From NCBI RefSeq assembly GCF_029227915.1, contig NC_079879.1, positions 10,478,001 through 10,542,000 of the forward strand: a stretch of DNA of 64,000 nucleotides, in the 5' to 3' direction. The stretch's first letter is position 1, and each line of letters opens with the position of its first letter. Positions 25,470-38,635 of the stretch are shown here, piece after piece. Under the pieces are notes generated by a model that searched no databases, was not told the origin of the DNA, and was given only the letters and a program-made list of their open reading frames with translations. Origin of the DNA: Hydractinia symbiolongicarpus (lineage: Eukaryota > Cnidaria > Hydrozoa > Anthoathecata > Hydractiniidae). The position numbers were made by a program, and so were the translations under genes.

Positions 25470-27439
25470 ATTTTCTAACATTTTCTTTTCACATCTTCTC
25501 TTTTCATTTCTCAATTCTACCTTGGAGGAAGAAATACATAATAAATTTCTTTCCGTAAGGCATGTAGCGCAAAAAATGGATGATAATGTAAGGTTTTAAG
25601 TTGGTCAGTAGGAATTCTGAAAATTACTTTTTATTGGAAATCGTATTTTTAGGTGATCCGAATCAGAATTGTTGAAAACTTTTTGGCTTCATTGTTATTA
25701 TGGCAACGTGGTGTATCGCAATTTTACGGGTTTTTTACAGTTTGTTCATAAGAAACTCGTTCCGTAGCACATCTAGTTAGTTAAATAACGATCTACCTTA
25801 TGATGTCAGATCGGGCGAAAATTCCCAATCCTTCTCTAGAAAGCTAAAGATATTTTTTAATTGATATATTACTTGTATTGTACATAAATAGCCACTAAAC
25901 ATTTTTTCACGCTTTTTTGTTATAAAAATACCAAAATTCTAACCACGATATCCATTATTCTTACATATCTATTTTTCTAAATAATAGATCTACTGGTTTT
26001 AACTTGAAATCCCAGCCTGATATTCTTCTATATAAAAAAGCGTGTATTTCACTTACTGGTTTTGACCTGAGCCTTCTTTGTGAGCTGTGTAATGTAATTC
26101 TTTGTGTTTGTTCTTTTCTTTTTACCCAAGGTGTGTTTTTAGTGATTTCTCTCAATTCTTTGTGACGTTGTACTTTTCTTTCCCATCTCCAGTTTTGTTA
26201 TTAACTTTTTTTAAAATTTTTTTCTTTTTAATGGTATGATTTTTTATGTAGCAAAAAGATATCTTTTCGATTCTTATAAAAAAGGAGTGCGCTTCTACCT
26301 TTTTTTAAAAGAAAAAAACAACAGGCTCTTATCATGTTGTGGTGTCATATGCTAAAAGTCCGGCATGCCAGAGATCAAATAGCAGGCTTTTCGATTTGAG
26401 AAAGACAAGAGTTGTGATTTTATGCACGTAAACTGAGTAACAAAGTAAGATTCGAACTTTTAGTTGTTTTAGTAAATTTCGTGTTAATTTTTTTTGTAAT
26501 TTTAAGAAAGGGTTATAATTTTTATATAATAACATTTATTGTTTTTAGTAACGACAGAAAGAATTTTCTGTTTCAATTTAATTTTTCACCAGTAATACTG
26601 AAATCAGAAAAGTTTTAGTTTAAGAAAGTTCTTTCCAAAAAAATTTCTTCTTAACCCAATGATTCTGTGTTTTACATCATTTCGCAGTTGATTTTAAATA
26701 TTTTTACCATGGCGCAAAAAAACTTTCTTAAAACTTTCTGATGACTTTGAACAAGAACTTCAAGCACCAGTAGAAAAAAAGTTGTTTTTGTGTATTGTAA
26801 GGAAATATTCAGTGAATAGATATTATTGTTGGAGTAGTTTAAACATTTAGTATTTACTGTAATCATTTTGACATTTTTCGATATAGTTTTAGAAATAACT
26901 TGCGCAGTATTTTCACCTTTTGTTACAACCTTAACCCTGACCAATTTCGTACCGAGGTGTTAAAGTTATTATTTGGAAAGGAGCAGTGCAACGCTGGGGA
27001 CTAGGTTTATTATGTTGACTAATGAAAGTTGCAAGCAAAACCTCCGACATCTTGATCTTCTGTATTTTTTGTGAGTCAGCGTGTTATTAAACGCTGATGT
27101 CTACAAACTAATTGTCCTAAAGTGTCATTATCCAAAAAACTCTGAAAAGCTTTAGACATCTCTTTATACCTAGCTTTCGAGAATATAACACGCTTTGCTC
27201 GTTTGGCATCAAACCGGAAGAGAAAGCGATTATATTTTTTGTGTATTTCAGATAACCAAACTTAAATTCCCGCAAAAATTACATTTTTTGTCTTTAAAAT
27301 TTAATTCCTGCAAAGTTATATATTTTTGCTTCCCGCAAATTTTACTTTGTTTCGTTATCCGTTAAATTAAATTCCGACTATTGTGCCAAATTGTCCTTCC
27401 GCCGAAATTCGTTACCTAATGTATTAAAGGTATTAAGGT

Positions 27440-27760
27440 ATTAAAAATATACAAGTCGCTAGCCAGTGAAAAAATCCACGAGTTTTCCTGTCCTTTTTAT
27501 ACTGCATTGCGTACGTCTCGCTACTTCGGCAGCTAAGCTACCGTTTTGCGTGATAGACAGACGGACAGATGTATACGGGTAACCCGTGGAAAAATCCACG
27601 GGCTCGCCCGTCCTTCACATTTCGTGTTCCCGTAACAGGACGCGATAATCCTTTTGAACACACAGACAAATACGGCTATTATAATAGAGACTAGTCGTTA
27701 GCCCGTGGAAAAATCCACGGGGTTGCCCGTCGTGTTCGACCATCCTTTAAATTTACCTGT
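27440..27760 (-). mobile_element. Tandem Helitron-like terminal modules
   Basis: On the minus strand there is a hairpin CCGTGG-n-CCACGG, then 11-12 nt, then CTAG (27694-27691). This is the classic 3' end of a Helitron. Directly after it a new 5' end begins (TCTCTATTATAATAGCCG from 27690), with another hairpin at about 27583-27602 and a more diverged third at about 27465-27485. The same modules occur at 58950-59198 on the plus strand. No Rep/helicase gene is present, so these are non-autonomous copies inserted head to tail. Confidence 0.65.
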
Positions 27761-28272
27761 CGTAACAAAGTGGATAAAAAGATATCGCATTTGGTATTGG
27801 CGCGCATTTTAAAAATTTTGTGTTTCCGCAAAGGGACACTGCTTTCGCGGTACGGCTATTTTTAAGGAGATCTCATTACAACCATGTTTCTAATGCAGCG
27901 TTTATTGAGAAATGTGACACAAAAGAAAAAAATACTGTAGCAAAATAAGACAACCTTCTCGACAGTAACTTAGAAAATATTTTTCCATCTACAATTCGCA
28001 TCGTACTACAAAATACTCAAATAATAAATCACACACAAGTTTATTTAAAAATCTATAAATATGACAGAACAAAACCAATGACGTCATCGGCAGCAAGACA
28101 CCGTGTTTAAGTAATTGACATTATTTATTAATTGTCCGATTTTTTTTGCTGCTGGGTTGAATTTAAAAAAATAAAGGCGTAAATACAAAATTATCGAAAA
28201 AGGCTATCAAAGAGTTAGCGACAAAAAAATTAATACACAAACAAAACAGAAAATTGAACAGTTTATAATTTT

Positions 28273-31200
28273 TTAGTGTGTGATTTGCCATAAGCGTACA
28301 CTGCAATCTTGTCGGCCGGTTGTAATTAAAGTGTTGTCGTCTGACCATTGTATCGAAGTCACATCCACTGATTGAGAATGAGCACCTAATTAAGAAAATA
28401 TATAAATTAGATTTACAGGATGTACAGATCGTATGTATAGTTCTAAAATGCCAAAACCATTTTTATGTACACTACCATCGCATTAAACACGCCTCTCTCA
28501 AGAGAAGTAAATTTTAGGGGAAAAGATTTATTGATTCTTATTCGCCACTGTTTCATCCTGTGGAAAATACCATCCATTCGCGAAAATTAATTCTCGGACA
28601 AAAGCTGTGATTTTTTCATATTGGCGAAAATTTAATATTGTCTGCATAAACTTGTTAGATAGATTACGAACGAGTACATATCGTAGAAAACTCGCAAGAA
28701 TGTTTTCTTTAAGTCAATTTCGTCAACTAATCACACTTTCAGTTTTAGTAACATTTCAACTTCGTTGTCTTTCACATGCTTTCAATATTTATATCATTAG
28801 ACGTCTTCTTCTTATTCATAAATATTCCTGTGTAAAATTTGTAGACACTTGATTCGCGAACATTCTCCCCGTTATCAACTCTTGACGTGGAAATTTAAAC
28901 TTTGTATAGAAGTAATCATTTTAACAAAGTCTAACTTACGAAATTAAAAAGGCTGAAATACAATAAGAATTTGACCTATTAAGATTGAGATTCTTTTGCC
29001 ACTTACTTTGTTATTTTTGCCACACTTTTATTTATAATATAGCATTGAATTTGTTACTTTAATCGGAGAGTGGCAAAGTTATTCAAATTTCTCAGAACAA
29101 TATTTAGACAGACTTAATCAGCCATGGTGGAGCTTTTCGGAACGCTTACGTTTATTTGAACGCTTTTAAAAATTGTATCTACATGCCAAACAAATACTAG
29201 AGCTGAATTCTTGTTTGGAAGACCTAAATTATATTTAAGTAGTTGGACTTTTATCTTGCCTATCTTACCTCTAATATCGATTCCTCTTTTCCCCTTTTCT
29301 GCATCATAAGTATGTAATGCACCATCAATGCCGCATGATGCCAAGTGCCGAGAATCAGGTGTCCAGGCTAGTGAATTTACTTTTCCAGCATGTGCGCTCC
29401 AGTTAGCTCGTTCAGTCTAAGTGAAAGAAACAAGTTACGTTAAAGATTTGGTGTAAAACAAAGTGAAGTAACAACATAAAATTGCATAATTCTCAATCAT
29501 TCAGCTTAGTTCAAACAACTTTAATGACAAAACCTCTTTCTGTTTAATAACAATGAATAGACGAAATAGTCCTAAAATTCTTAAAGTATTAATATTTGTA
29601 ACGAGACATATTTCTCATGTTATTTGAGGTTCAGGCTTATATTACTCTTGGTTATTAGAATACATTGGAACTTCATGAAAACAATATGTGAAACGGTTAT
29701 GTATTTTTACCACTAAATATGTGATACTAGGTTGTGACATAAAATATGTACAAAAAGCAAATTTTCAGTTATCATACTGATTTTCAGAAATAAAAAACAG
29801 CAACCCTAACACAAATATTAGTTCCCACTATTTCTTGGGAGCTGTTAATAGTAAAAAAGAAGTTCTGTAGTTTGCATGAAAACTTTCGTAATAATTTGTT
29901 ACGCAAATCTTTTTTGTGGGCCTTCTGGTATGCTTTACTAAATGACACATTAACATAGTTTTAACCATTCAAATATTAATTTGGATGGCTTTAATATCAT
30001 CTCAAAATACACTTGATATAAAAAACGCGTATGAAGGGGTTAAGGTATCAAAATTGTGTGAAATTCAACAGAAAAAAAATATATTAAAAGATTGGGTTGA
30101 TAAGTATATTAAACGCTCACCTTAAAGTCAGAGGTTTCTACAATCTTAACTTGCTTCTTCCCTGAGCATGCTGCAAGGAGTGCATTATTTGGTGAAAATT
30201 TCAACTCTGTGGTGTTCCCACTCATTGGGAAGCTATCAACTTGCTTCAGTTGATCTCCCTCGATGTCGTACAGAAACACCTTTGACGTGACCTGGGAACG
30301 AAAATAAAAAGAGATTGACATCACAGTTTGTTTTGTCAATCATAATTGCCGTATCACTTACAATCTACACAGCTTTAATGTGCTAATTTGCCAGAAGGCT
30401 CTAAATATGCATGATCATAATGCGTTAAAGTATTGACTGAGACCTATTTGAACAAAAAGAGATTTTTTAAAAAAAATGTAACTGAAAAGCTGAAATGCAA
30501 CAAGTAACCAGGAGTACTTGAATATAAATGTTTAATTTTAGAGGCAGATTGCTTTGCGGGAACTTGGGTCAAATTAAAATTGACAAGTCAGAGTAATTGA
30601 TAATAGTTTCTTCATGTTAACAACTCTTTCATGGAAACACTCATGTGTATTACGACATGCAGCTCAGGTGGTGGGACTCGACCTTTGGCATTTTAGGTGG
30701 GTTTCTGCTAATAGGTGGGGGTGGTTTTTTGTAAGTGTGAGTTCTGACCACTCTGCCTGCTTAGACTTGGATCAACAAACAACAAAAAAATCTTACATGG
30801 TAATAATTACAAACATCACGTGAAAATTATTTACCTCGTCAGAACCAACAGCCACTTTGCTCAGGCCACTACACACAGCTACAGAAGTTGCTTCATACTC
30901 TAGTTTGTACGTGTGTGTAACTCTCATGTCTTGAATGACCAAAAGCTGATGATAAAAAATAGGAATTTCACAGTAAGTAAAAATATTACAAGTTATCAAA
31001 ATAACATTTTTTTCTATTTTTAAATCTACCTCAAGTTTTCTTTAATTTGCTCACCTCATTTAAACATGCAACCACTGCCATTCCAAGAGCACCGGCTGAA
31101 ACGCTTTGTGGTTGAGATGGCGCCTTAATAACAGTATCCCTGGAAGAAGGAAAAGAAGACAATAATACCTGGTTCTAAGATAAACCTTATTTATAAGGTG

Positions 31201-34200
31201 CCTATAACACAAAAATAGATAAAACTAAACTTAAAAAAGTTCTATTTGAACAACATACCCTTTTTAAGGTTAATTAGGCTGCATAAATTATGAAATTGTA
31301 TGTGTGTCAACTCACTTGTATGCTTTGTCAGTCAAAGAGACAAATCTGATCGTATCGTCCATACCACATGTTATTACAACATCGTTCATGCATGCCATTC
31401 TTTGGATTTGATTAGTGTGTCCTTTACCTTGGATTGGTTCAGCCATGCCTGTTGCCAAGTCCCAGTAACGTATAAGAATAATTAAGGAACATATTTTCAT
31501 TTCAAAATCTGTTCTTTTAATGAATTTATCAAAAGTCGAATATGAATCATTTTTATATATTGATCGCATCAAGGGCAGCACAGGACAAGAAGAGCAACTG
31601 AAAGGTTTTTCAGCTTCCGTAAATAAATATTTAAATACTGTAAAGATAATGAAAGAAAGTAAAGAATAAAAGATATATGAAAAGTTTGTCAGCCTTAATT
31701 TTTCTGATAATTTTTAATACATTTTATGCTTTTTGATTTCTTACAACAAAAATCCATGAAACAAAAAAACAAAAAAACAAAACAAAAAACAATTAAGTCA
31801 ATGTGAAACACAAATGAAAGGATATAAATCAAGCCATCAAAACTAGCGGTGATCAAAGCAGAACGATCTTCATTCATACAAGAAGCCACAATTGATTTGT
31901 TGTGACCCTGCGAGAATGAAAAGGTATATATATATATAATTATGTTCTCAGCAATAACCTCTTTACTTCAAGTTACAAGACGATAATATCAAGACTTTTT
32001 AACACTCCTTTTGAGTTAATATTTCCCAGGGTATAATTCAACACCCAGGACATTTACACATTCCTGTATGGTATGTAATAATTTCACCAAAATCTCACCT
32101 TTACAATTTTCTTTGGTGAAGTAGGGTTTTCTAAATCTAGGTAATTGATGAAGCCGCTTAATGAAACGCTTAGTAAAGTGTCTCCGATCCATGCACATCC
32201 AACTTGCATGTCATTTAATGTATCACCCATCTTAAAAACACTAAAAATAAATTTAGTCTATTATAACTTAAAGCTTTAAAACAACAACAAAAACAAACAA
32301 ATAGATAAAATAAAAAGTGAGCATGCAAAATTTGGATAAAAACAGTTTATTCCATCATCTTGTAGCATATACAATAAAACAGTAACTAACCATTGTAAGC
32401 CCATTGAAGTTTCATCGCCTCTACAAATTTGAAAGTAAAAAAGGATTTGAACACGCTACTAATAAAATACCAAGAAAAATATCGGTCGATTTTAGTGACT
32501 GAAATCTAAATTATTCCCTGAGAGGGTAAGAAAAACAAATAGCTACGTTTAATACAATGGAAGTGAAATTAAAGCATAGAATAAATATTACCCAGCTGCT
32601 GAGTCAGAATAATATTTCTCGTCAATATTCCATACTTTGACTGTTTTGTCAGCAGAACATGTCATTAACTGCTTACTATCAGGACTCCATGCAATCTTAA
32701 CAAAAATAATGCAAACTCTACCTGCATAATCCAACATAAGGAATACTCGAATATGCAATAACTTTAAAAAAAGGTCTTACGCCATATATTCCACCATTGT
32801 GAATTTTACCAATTGATTCACAGAGCTCACCCAACCGTTCTCCAGTCTTTCCATCATAAAGGAATAACTAAGAAATGAAAGATTGACTGAATTTGTGTTC
32901 TATAATAGTATTATTGGTAGTAAGCAATTGTTAGTTAGTACAACCTTCTGTATAATATCGTTGAAATAACTCCTTCCATAGTCATGCAAAAAAAAACTAA
33001 CATAGAATTTTTGCAAATTCATTTTTATCTTAAATATGCTTACTTTGCCATCAGCTCCTCCAGTTGCATACTTGGAACCATCTGGTGAAAAACGGCAACA
33101 GTTAACAAAGTTTTTATGATCCTAAAAGTGTTTTGCAATAAATGAAAACAAAATAATAGTCGGGCATTTTAAGTATTATACAAATAATACACTCACAAGG
33201 GCAGTTGATTTGTATTTAAATGGAGGTCCTTCAAAAAAGTAAGACGAATAATCTTCACTAGCAAGGATTAATCGATATGGCCGTGTTTGCTTAATTGCTA
33301 CGTTATTGCAAGATTTAGCAGGACCATGTAGTTTTCCAACTGACGTTCCTGTATCCCACATGATTGCATTTGCAAAACTAAAAAAAATCAGACGCTAAAA
33401 CGTAGAAAAGCTCAGGAACTCACAACTGCAATGCATTAAAAATAAACACTGGTTGTTTGGTAATCATAATTAATAAATTTATTTACTTCCCAAATAAACA
33501 CATGAAAGGAGGTCAATCCTGTATTTTGTCCTAAACTGATCAAAATGCATTTCTACAAAGTTTTGACCCAAAATGAATCAAAACAGCATGGATCTTAAAC
33601 ATTCGAAACATTTCCATAACTATTAAAATGGAAATGCAAGAAGCCCAATTATTGTTGATAATTTTGAGTTCAAAGGTTTTTAGTTTTCTAAAAACAAAAC
33701 TTTGAAAACACATGACATAAGAAAACTAAAGCAAAAAATTACTTTTCTCTGCCTTCACCACAAACAGCTATTCTTTTGCTATCTTCAGTCCAAGCAATAT
33801 CCTTAATGACACCACCTAGTGCTTGATACTCATATTTTAAAATATGTTCCTTGTTTACAGTATCCCAGATACGGATTTTTCCAGACAAATCTAAATACAT
33901 AAAATTAATAGATGTTAAATTAACCAAATTAGGATTTTAATTTTAAGGAATATAAGCACCCACCTTTTTTGATATTTTTCTATGTGCTCCTTTCTAATAA
34001 GCATCTATTTGTGGCTTTACTAGAGCCAAAGGGAGCTTATTCAAATGTCTCAAAAATAGTATTGCACTTTTTCTGAAAATCATCTATAGCATTTATGGTC
34101 CATGTTTATATCCATCTTTTCATTTAAGCATGTTATTATTTATTTGCACAGAGGAAATTTAACTAAACATTTACACTCAACATTTTATTTACACGTGCTA

Positions 34201-37200
34201 CATAATATGTATATTCTTTTTCATATATATATAATATTCTTTTAATTTATAAAGAATATATATTATTCTTTTTCATATATTAGACTATTTAATTTCTAAA
34301 ATAAAGGCTTAAAAATGAGATATTTTTTAAAAATGCCCAACGTTGAAAATATTTACCATACTAAAAATGGTTAAACCGAAAGCTCATTAAAAAAACATGT
34401 TTTTAATAACTTTTCATACTTGACATGTATACTCTATACTCATCAGTTCTTTTTCAGGTTCTATTTTTTTTCTTATACATACCTGCTGAGCAAATGTAAA
34501 ATCCACTCGGTGCATAGGCAGCAACAGTCGTGTCTTTTGCATGTTGAGTATAAATATCTGTTTCACTTGGATCCTAAAATCAATAACAACAGGAAAGAAT
34601 ACAGTAATATACTTATACAAATAAAAAATGTATTTTTAAAGAAACCTGACTTAAAATACCCCTTACCTCTATATCTCTAATAAATACGCTGTTTCCGTTG
34701 CAGTATAAATAGTTCTTTCCTTTTGGGTCACTGTGAATTGTTATAGGACGACCTCTAACTGTCCTTGGTAATCCGGCCAATGTTTTGACTAAAATAAATG
34801 TTAAAAATTTTAATGATTTTTTCAAGATTTTACAGGATTTTTCTTAGATATTGAACATAAGGTTTCCTTAAAGGTTTGCATTCTCCTTTGAATTTAGGTA
34901 AAGCTTCATCCATATAAATAATTTTTTTTATAGAAAATCAGATCATTATACTCTAATATTTGTTTTATCAGTTTTTTTTGTTCTTATGCATGTAGGAGCT
35001 TGTATATATCTTTTAATAAGAACCAAAAAATGCTTTTTAGGGAAAGAGACTATCAGTAAAACTTCTGTTATTTTGTTCCTGGTTTTCAACCGTTCAAGTT
35101 TATACAACCTTACTTATAGAAATTTTATTCAAATTAACATAGAGATCCTATGTTATGGGGTTTTCATAAAAAATTAAGCCCTATAGGAAATGCAAAAGTG
35201 CTGCCTTTGGCAAACAAATCTCAGGCAAAAAATATATTCATGTCCAAAATGATGTGCATAAACCTTTTTTATTATCACCAACCCTTCTAACACACTTTCC
35301 ACAAATTCTCAAGCTTAGTTGTAGTGTCTTCGGTTGATTTTATGAATAATTTATCCTTGCTTGCTAGATTGCTAACCAACTTGGCCAATATCAGATGGTT
35401 GCCCAACATCATTTTTGCAATATATGTATTTAGTATTTATCTGTTTAACTATAGTTTTTTAATGAGTTTCTAAATTTAAACTATTTCCATTTAATATATA
35501 TCCATCTTTTTAAAAAAAGTTGTAATGACAACATTAGAAACTGTTTCTATATCTGTATATTCCAAACTGCAGATTTGTGACCAAGTACAGACTTAAATGT
35601 CACATTGCCAACTCACATATCACATGCCGCATAAATATTATTAGTCACACATTTCCTTTAGAAAAAGATGTAATAGAAGGCTTGCCAATGTTTACAAAAG
35701 TTTTAAAAGGTTGCAATTTCTTTGCACTTGCGCAAGCATTTTTGTAGGGAAAACTATAAACAATAGACCATAGAAATCAAAGAAATCGACCAAAAAAAAA
35801 AGGAAATCACGTAAAGTTAGTGAACATTTTTTAAAAAATAGAATTTATATTTGTATATAGTTAAAATTTAATCTCAGTTCCTTTTGGATAATGTTTACAA
35901 AAAAATCTTGAAATTTAATAGCCATTTTACCCTGTGTGGGTCTTCCTTCTTAACAAACAAAAAAGCATGTTTATGCCTGTCATTGTGAAAGCATAATCAA
36001 AACAACTACATCACATAAAAAGTAATAATTTCTGTTATTGCTGTAAACTTACAATTAAATAGATATGTATTATAAAATAACTACACACATCCGAAATGAA
36101 ACAGAAGGAACTAACAATTGTGACTTCTGGAATCTGATTGGTTAGTGAACGTTTCTGTTTCAAACTGTCCTGATCAAAACTTAAAGTTAAAACCATTTCA
36201 ACTTTCCTTGTGCTCAGGAATGCAAAATTATAAAACAAAAAAATAAAGAGCAGACAAACCACTCAAATCTAAGTATCTTGCTTGTTTTAATCTGTTCTGT
36301 TACCTTTTGCTGTTAAGTGGAAATTCAGCTTAGTTTCTAATACGATTCTATCCCTAGATTACTTGCAGGATAGGTTCTGCCTGGAAAAAGCTCAGAGAGT
36401 TACTTCCTTTGTTGACTAGCAGAGTTTTGTCAATTGAGTTAAAAGGTAGGTTGTATGAGGCCTGTGTAAGAAGTGTTATGTTGTACAGTAGTAAGACATG
36501 AGCAGTGAAGCAGGAAGATCTTGACCATTTAGAAAGAAATGATATGAGAATTGTTAGGTGGATGTGTAACGCCAGTCTGAAAGACAGAAAGAGTTCGGAT
36601 GAGCTAAGAAGCAGGCTAAGTATCCGTAGAATTAAAGATGTTATCCAGATAAGAAGATTGAATTGGCTGGGGCACTTGGAAAGAATAGAGGGGGTAATTG
36701 GGTAAGAAAGTGTAGAGACTTGATAGTTCCTGGGGCAAAGCCCGAAGGCAGACTGAGAAAGACTTGGCAGGATGTTATAAGGACAGACTTGATACAGAGA
36801 AAGTTGAGTTTAGATCTAACACAGTCTATATCAGATTGGAAGAGGGTCATTAATATACCGCGTCCAACCCATGCTAGCATGGAAAACGGACATTAAGCTG
36901 CTGAGAATGATGATGATGATGATGATGATGTTTCTAGGGGCATAACTTCTATTTAAATGCTAAAACTGTTTGTTTAGATAATCAAGTAACTAGGCCGGTA
37001 TACACTAGTAACAAAAATCTGCAAACTTTAAAAAAAACTCGCACATTATTAATACAGTACCGCCTGCGTGTAACTTTACATGTACGCGAGTTTTACGACC
37101 TCATGTAACGATCTCATGTCTACATAAAGAACGTTCACATATCTTTTGTTTAAACACGAACTTAATTGCTTTCTATTGTTATCGTCGTGCGCGAGTCATA

Positions 37201-38635
37201 ACAATAAGATTTGATGAATCCTTTTGTTGTCACATGTAACATGCATGTTGTTGTTTAAAAGTGTTAAAGATCACGAAGGCTATTGAAATATATTATTTTA
37301 GAAAAAAGAACGAACATAACACTTAATATTTAAAAAAAACTAATGTTGCTACTTTTTAAAACTTTTAGTAATAATTCTTTATCATCGAAGCATATTTTTT
37401 AACATGCAAAACTTTTAAAAGATCTTCTTATAAAAAGCAACGTTTAACAGTGCAAACGGAAAAACCCTACTTTCAGGACTTTCCCCTTTACGATAAGATT
37501 TTGAAAACAAATTAAATTTTAATACCGAAGAAAGAAAAATCTAAAAATCTAACTTTTGACGTTCTTGACAGATCTAATTGTGAGAACATTTTGTTTTGCG
37601 ATGCGATCTAAAAAAGCTTTTCTATCGCCGTTTTTCGTTTTCAAACTTTTAAAATGGGATCTTAAAAATCTTTTCTATCAGCGTTTTTCGTTTTTAAACT
37701 TTTAAAATGCGATCTAAAAAAGCTTTTCTATCGCCATTTTTCGTTTTTAAACTTTTAAAATGCGATCTAAAAAAGCTTTTCTATCGCCGTTTTTCAATCT
37801 TAAACTTTTAAAATGTGTTCTAAAAATCTTTTCTATCGCCGTTTTTCATTTTTAAATTTTTAAAACGCGATCTAAAAAAGCTTTTATTTTTAAAGTTTTA
37901 AGTAAAGTGAGTAAAAACAATAAACCTTTGTTAAATTTTATTTTCGTTCGTGGATCTCTTGACGACTGTAGCAATTAAATACAACAATGGGACACACACA
38001 GTTCACATGAGCTAATTAAATTTAGGGAACAAGACATGAACTCTATTGTTTTCAACATGCAAAAATAGCTCATGTATTTAACAATAGGTTAACAATAACA
38101 ACGACAGTTCTAAGGCTACCGAAAGCTCATGCGAAGGTGATAACTATCGCGTACATGTAAAGTTACACGCAGGCGGTACTGTACACTCAATCATAGTGCC
38201 GTGTTTTTCCTGCGTGCGCAGAAATGGAGGTAACTTTTCTGCTTAGTTTGTTTACATTTTTACCTCTATTTCTGCGCGCGCATCAGGCATTAAGTTAGGG
38301 TTAGGGTCTATCTATCTATCTACTTAGATGCGTGCGCAAGTAAATATCGGGACCGTGATTCCATGTATTGCTAGCTAGCTAGTTAGCTTTTAGATAGTTG
38401 GTGTGTATAAACATAAAATTTTAGCTAGCTAGTTACAGATTTAAAACTCATAGAAATGCAATAAATGACTATGTCGCTGCAGTGTTACCCTTATATGTCA
38501 TTAGCTCTAGCTGGCTACAAAACAAATGTCAACATAAACCAGATGTAGGAGCAAGAGAGAAATTTAAATACCATTGCCCAAAATAAAGGTAAAAAAGCAC
38601 ACCATGTACTTACGGATTTTGTATTCTTCAGACAT
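28273..38635 (-). CDS. WDR1: WD repeat-containing protein 1 (actin-interacting protein 1)
   Basis: Seventeen minus-strand exons give 622 residues (human 606): 38635-38614, 34788-34667, 34573-34483, 33890-33743, 33377-33197, 33121-33044, 32867-32781, 32695-32592, 32420-32391, 32240-32099, 31907-31826, 31469-31316, 31139-31055, 30945-30835, 30291-30121, 29416-29269 and 28385-28273. Phases join throughout. Conserved blocks include [115 protein letters not shown] and the C-terminal [14 protein letters not shown]. Family knowledge: WDR1/AIP1 forms a double beta-propeller and works with ADF/cofilin to sever and disassemble actin filaments in the cytoplasm. Intron 11 (31825-31470) has AT-AC ends and U12 motifs. 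Exon 9 is a 30-nt in-frame microexon. Intron 1 (3.8 kb) carries a LINE fragment and a MITE. Confidence 0.96.
30650..30790 (-). mobile_element. tRNA-derived SINE-like copy in WDR1 intron 14
   Basis: On the minus strand an A-box-like GGCAGAGTGG (30757-30748) is followed, about 65-75 nt on, by a B-box-like GGTCGAGTCC (30683-30674). These match RNA polymerase III internal promoter boxes with one change each. The intervening loop is far too long for a functional tRNA, so a decayed SINE or pseudo-tRNA is the likely reading. Confidence 0.4.
31470..31825 (-). other. U12-type AT-AC intron of WDR1
   Basis: The intron starts with ATATCCTTT, the exact U12 AT-AC 5' splice consensus, and ends in AC. TTCCTTAAT, a perfect match to the U12 branch-site consensus, lies at 31489-31481, about 11 nt before the 3' end. 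Splicing at these ends joins codon 363 and yields DGLICYWDLATG, which aligns with human DGHINYWDSETG. No GT-AG pair gives this join. Confidence 0.92.
36350..36930 (+). mobile_element. Non-LTR retrotransposon C-terminal fragment with GAT-repeat tail
   Basis: The forward frame from about 36367 encodes a LINE ORF2 C-terminus: [55 protein letters not shown], and after a frameshift near 36695, [18 protein letters not shown] and [12 protein letters not shown] at about 36499-36501 replaces the Trp usual in the 'SKTWAV' motif. The copy ends in a (GAT)n microsatellite (36903-36930), which is typical of several LINE clades in place of poly-A. It is 5'-truncated, dead, and inserted antisense in WDR1 intron 1. 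Confidence 0.88.
37055..38181. mobile_element. MITE with 35-bp perfect terminal inverted repeats and TA target sites
   Basis: The left end from 37055 (CAGTACCGCCTGCGTGTAAC and 15 more bases) recurs as its exact reverse complement ending at 38181. The dinucleotide TA flanks both sides (37053-37054 and 38182-38183). CAGT ends with TA duplication fit the Tc1/mariner superfamily. The 1127-bp interior has no transposase and includes a 53-bp tandem array. It sits in WDR1 intron 1. The perfect identity of the arms suggests fairly recent movement. Confidence 0.85.
37600..37885. repeat. 53-bp tandem repeat inside the MITE
   Basis: About five copies carry the core GCGATCTAAAAAAGCTTTTC followed by TATCGCCGTTTTTCG and a TTTTAAACTTTTAAAAT spacer. 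The spacing between adjacent GCGATC cores at 37709 and 37762 is 53 bp. Copies differ by a few substitutions and small indels. Confidence 0.85.

Larger units (their letters stand above)
25405..28272. other. Convergent spacer between ZNFX1 and WDR1
   Basis: The spacer is AT-rich with no supported gene. It contains both 3' flanks, degenerate CGCAAA-rich repeat DNA at about 27245-27370, and the tandem Helitron-like ends at 27440-27760. An AATAAA on the minus strand at 28124-28129 is a candidate WDR1 polyadenylation signal, about 145 nt beyond its stop. Confidence 0.5.
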
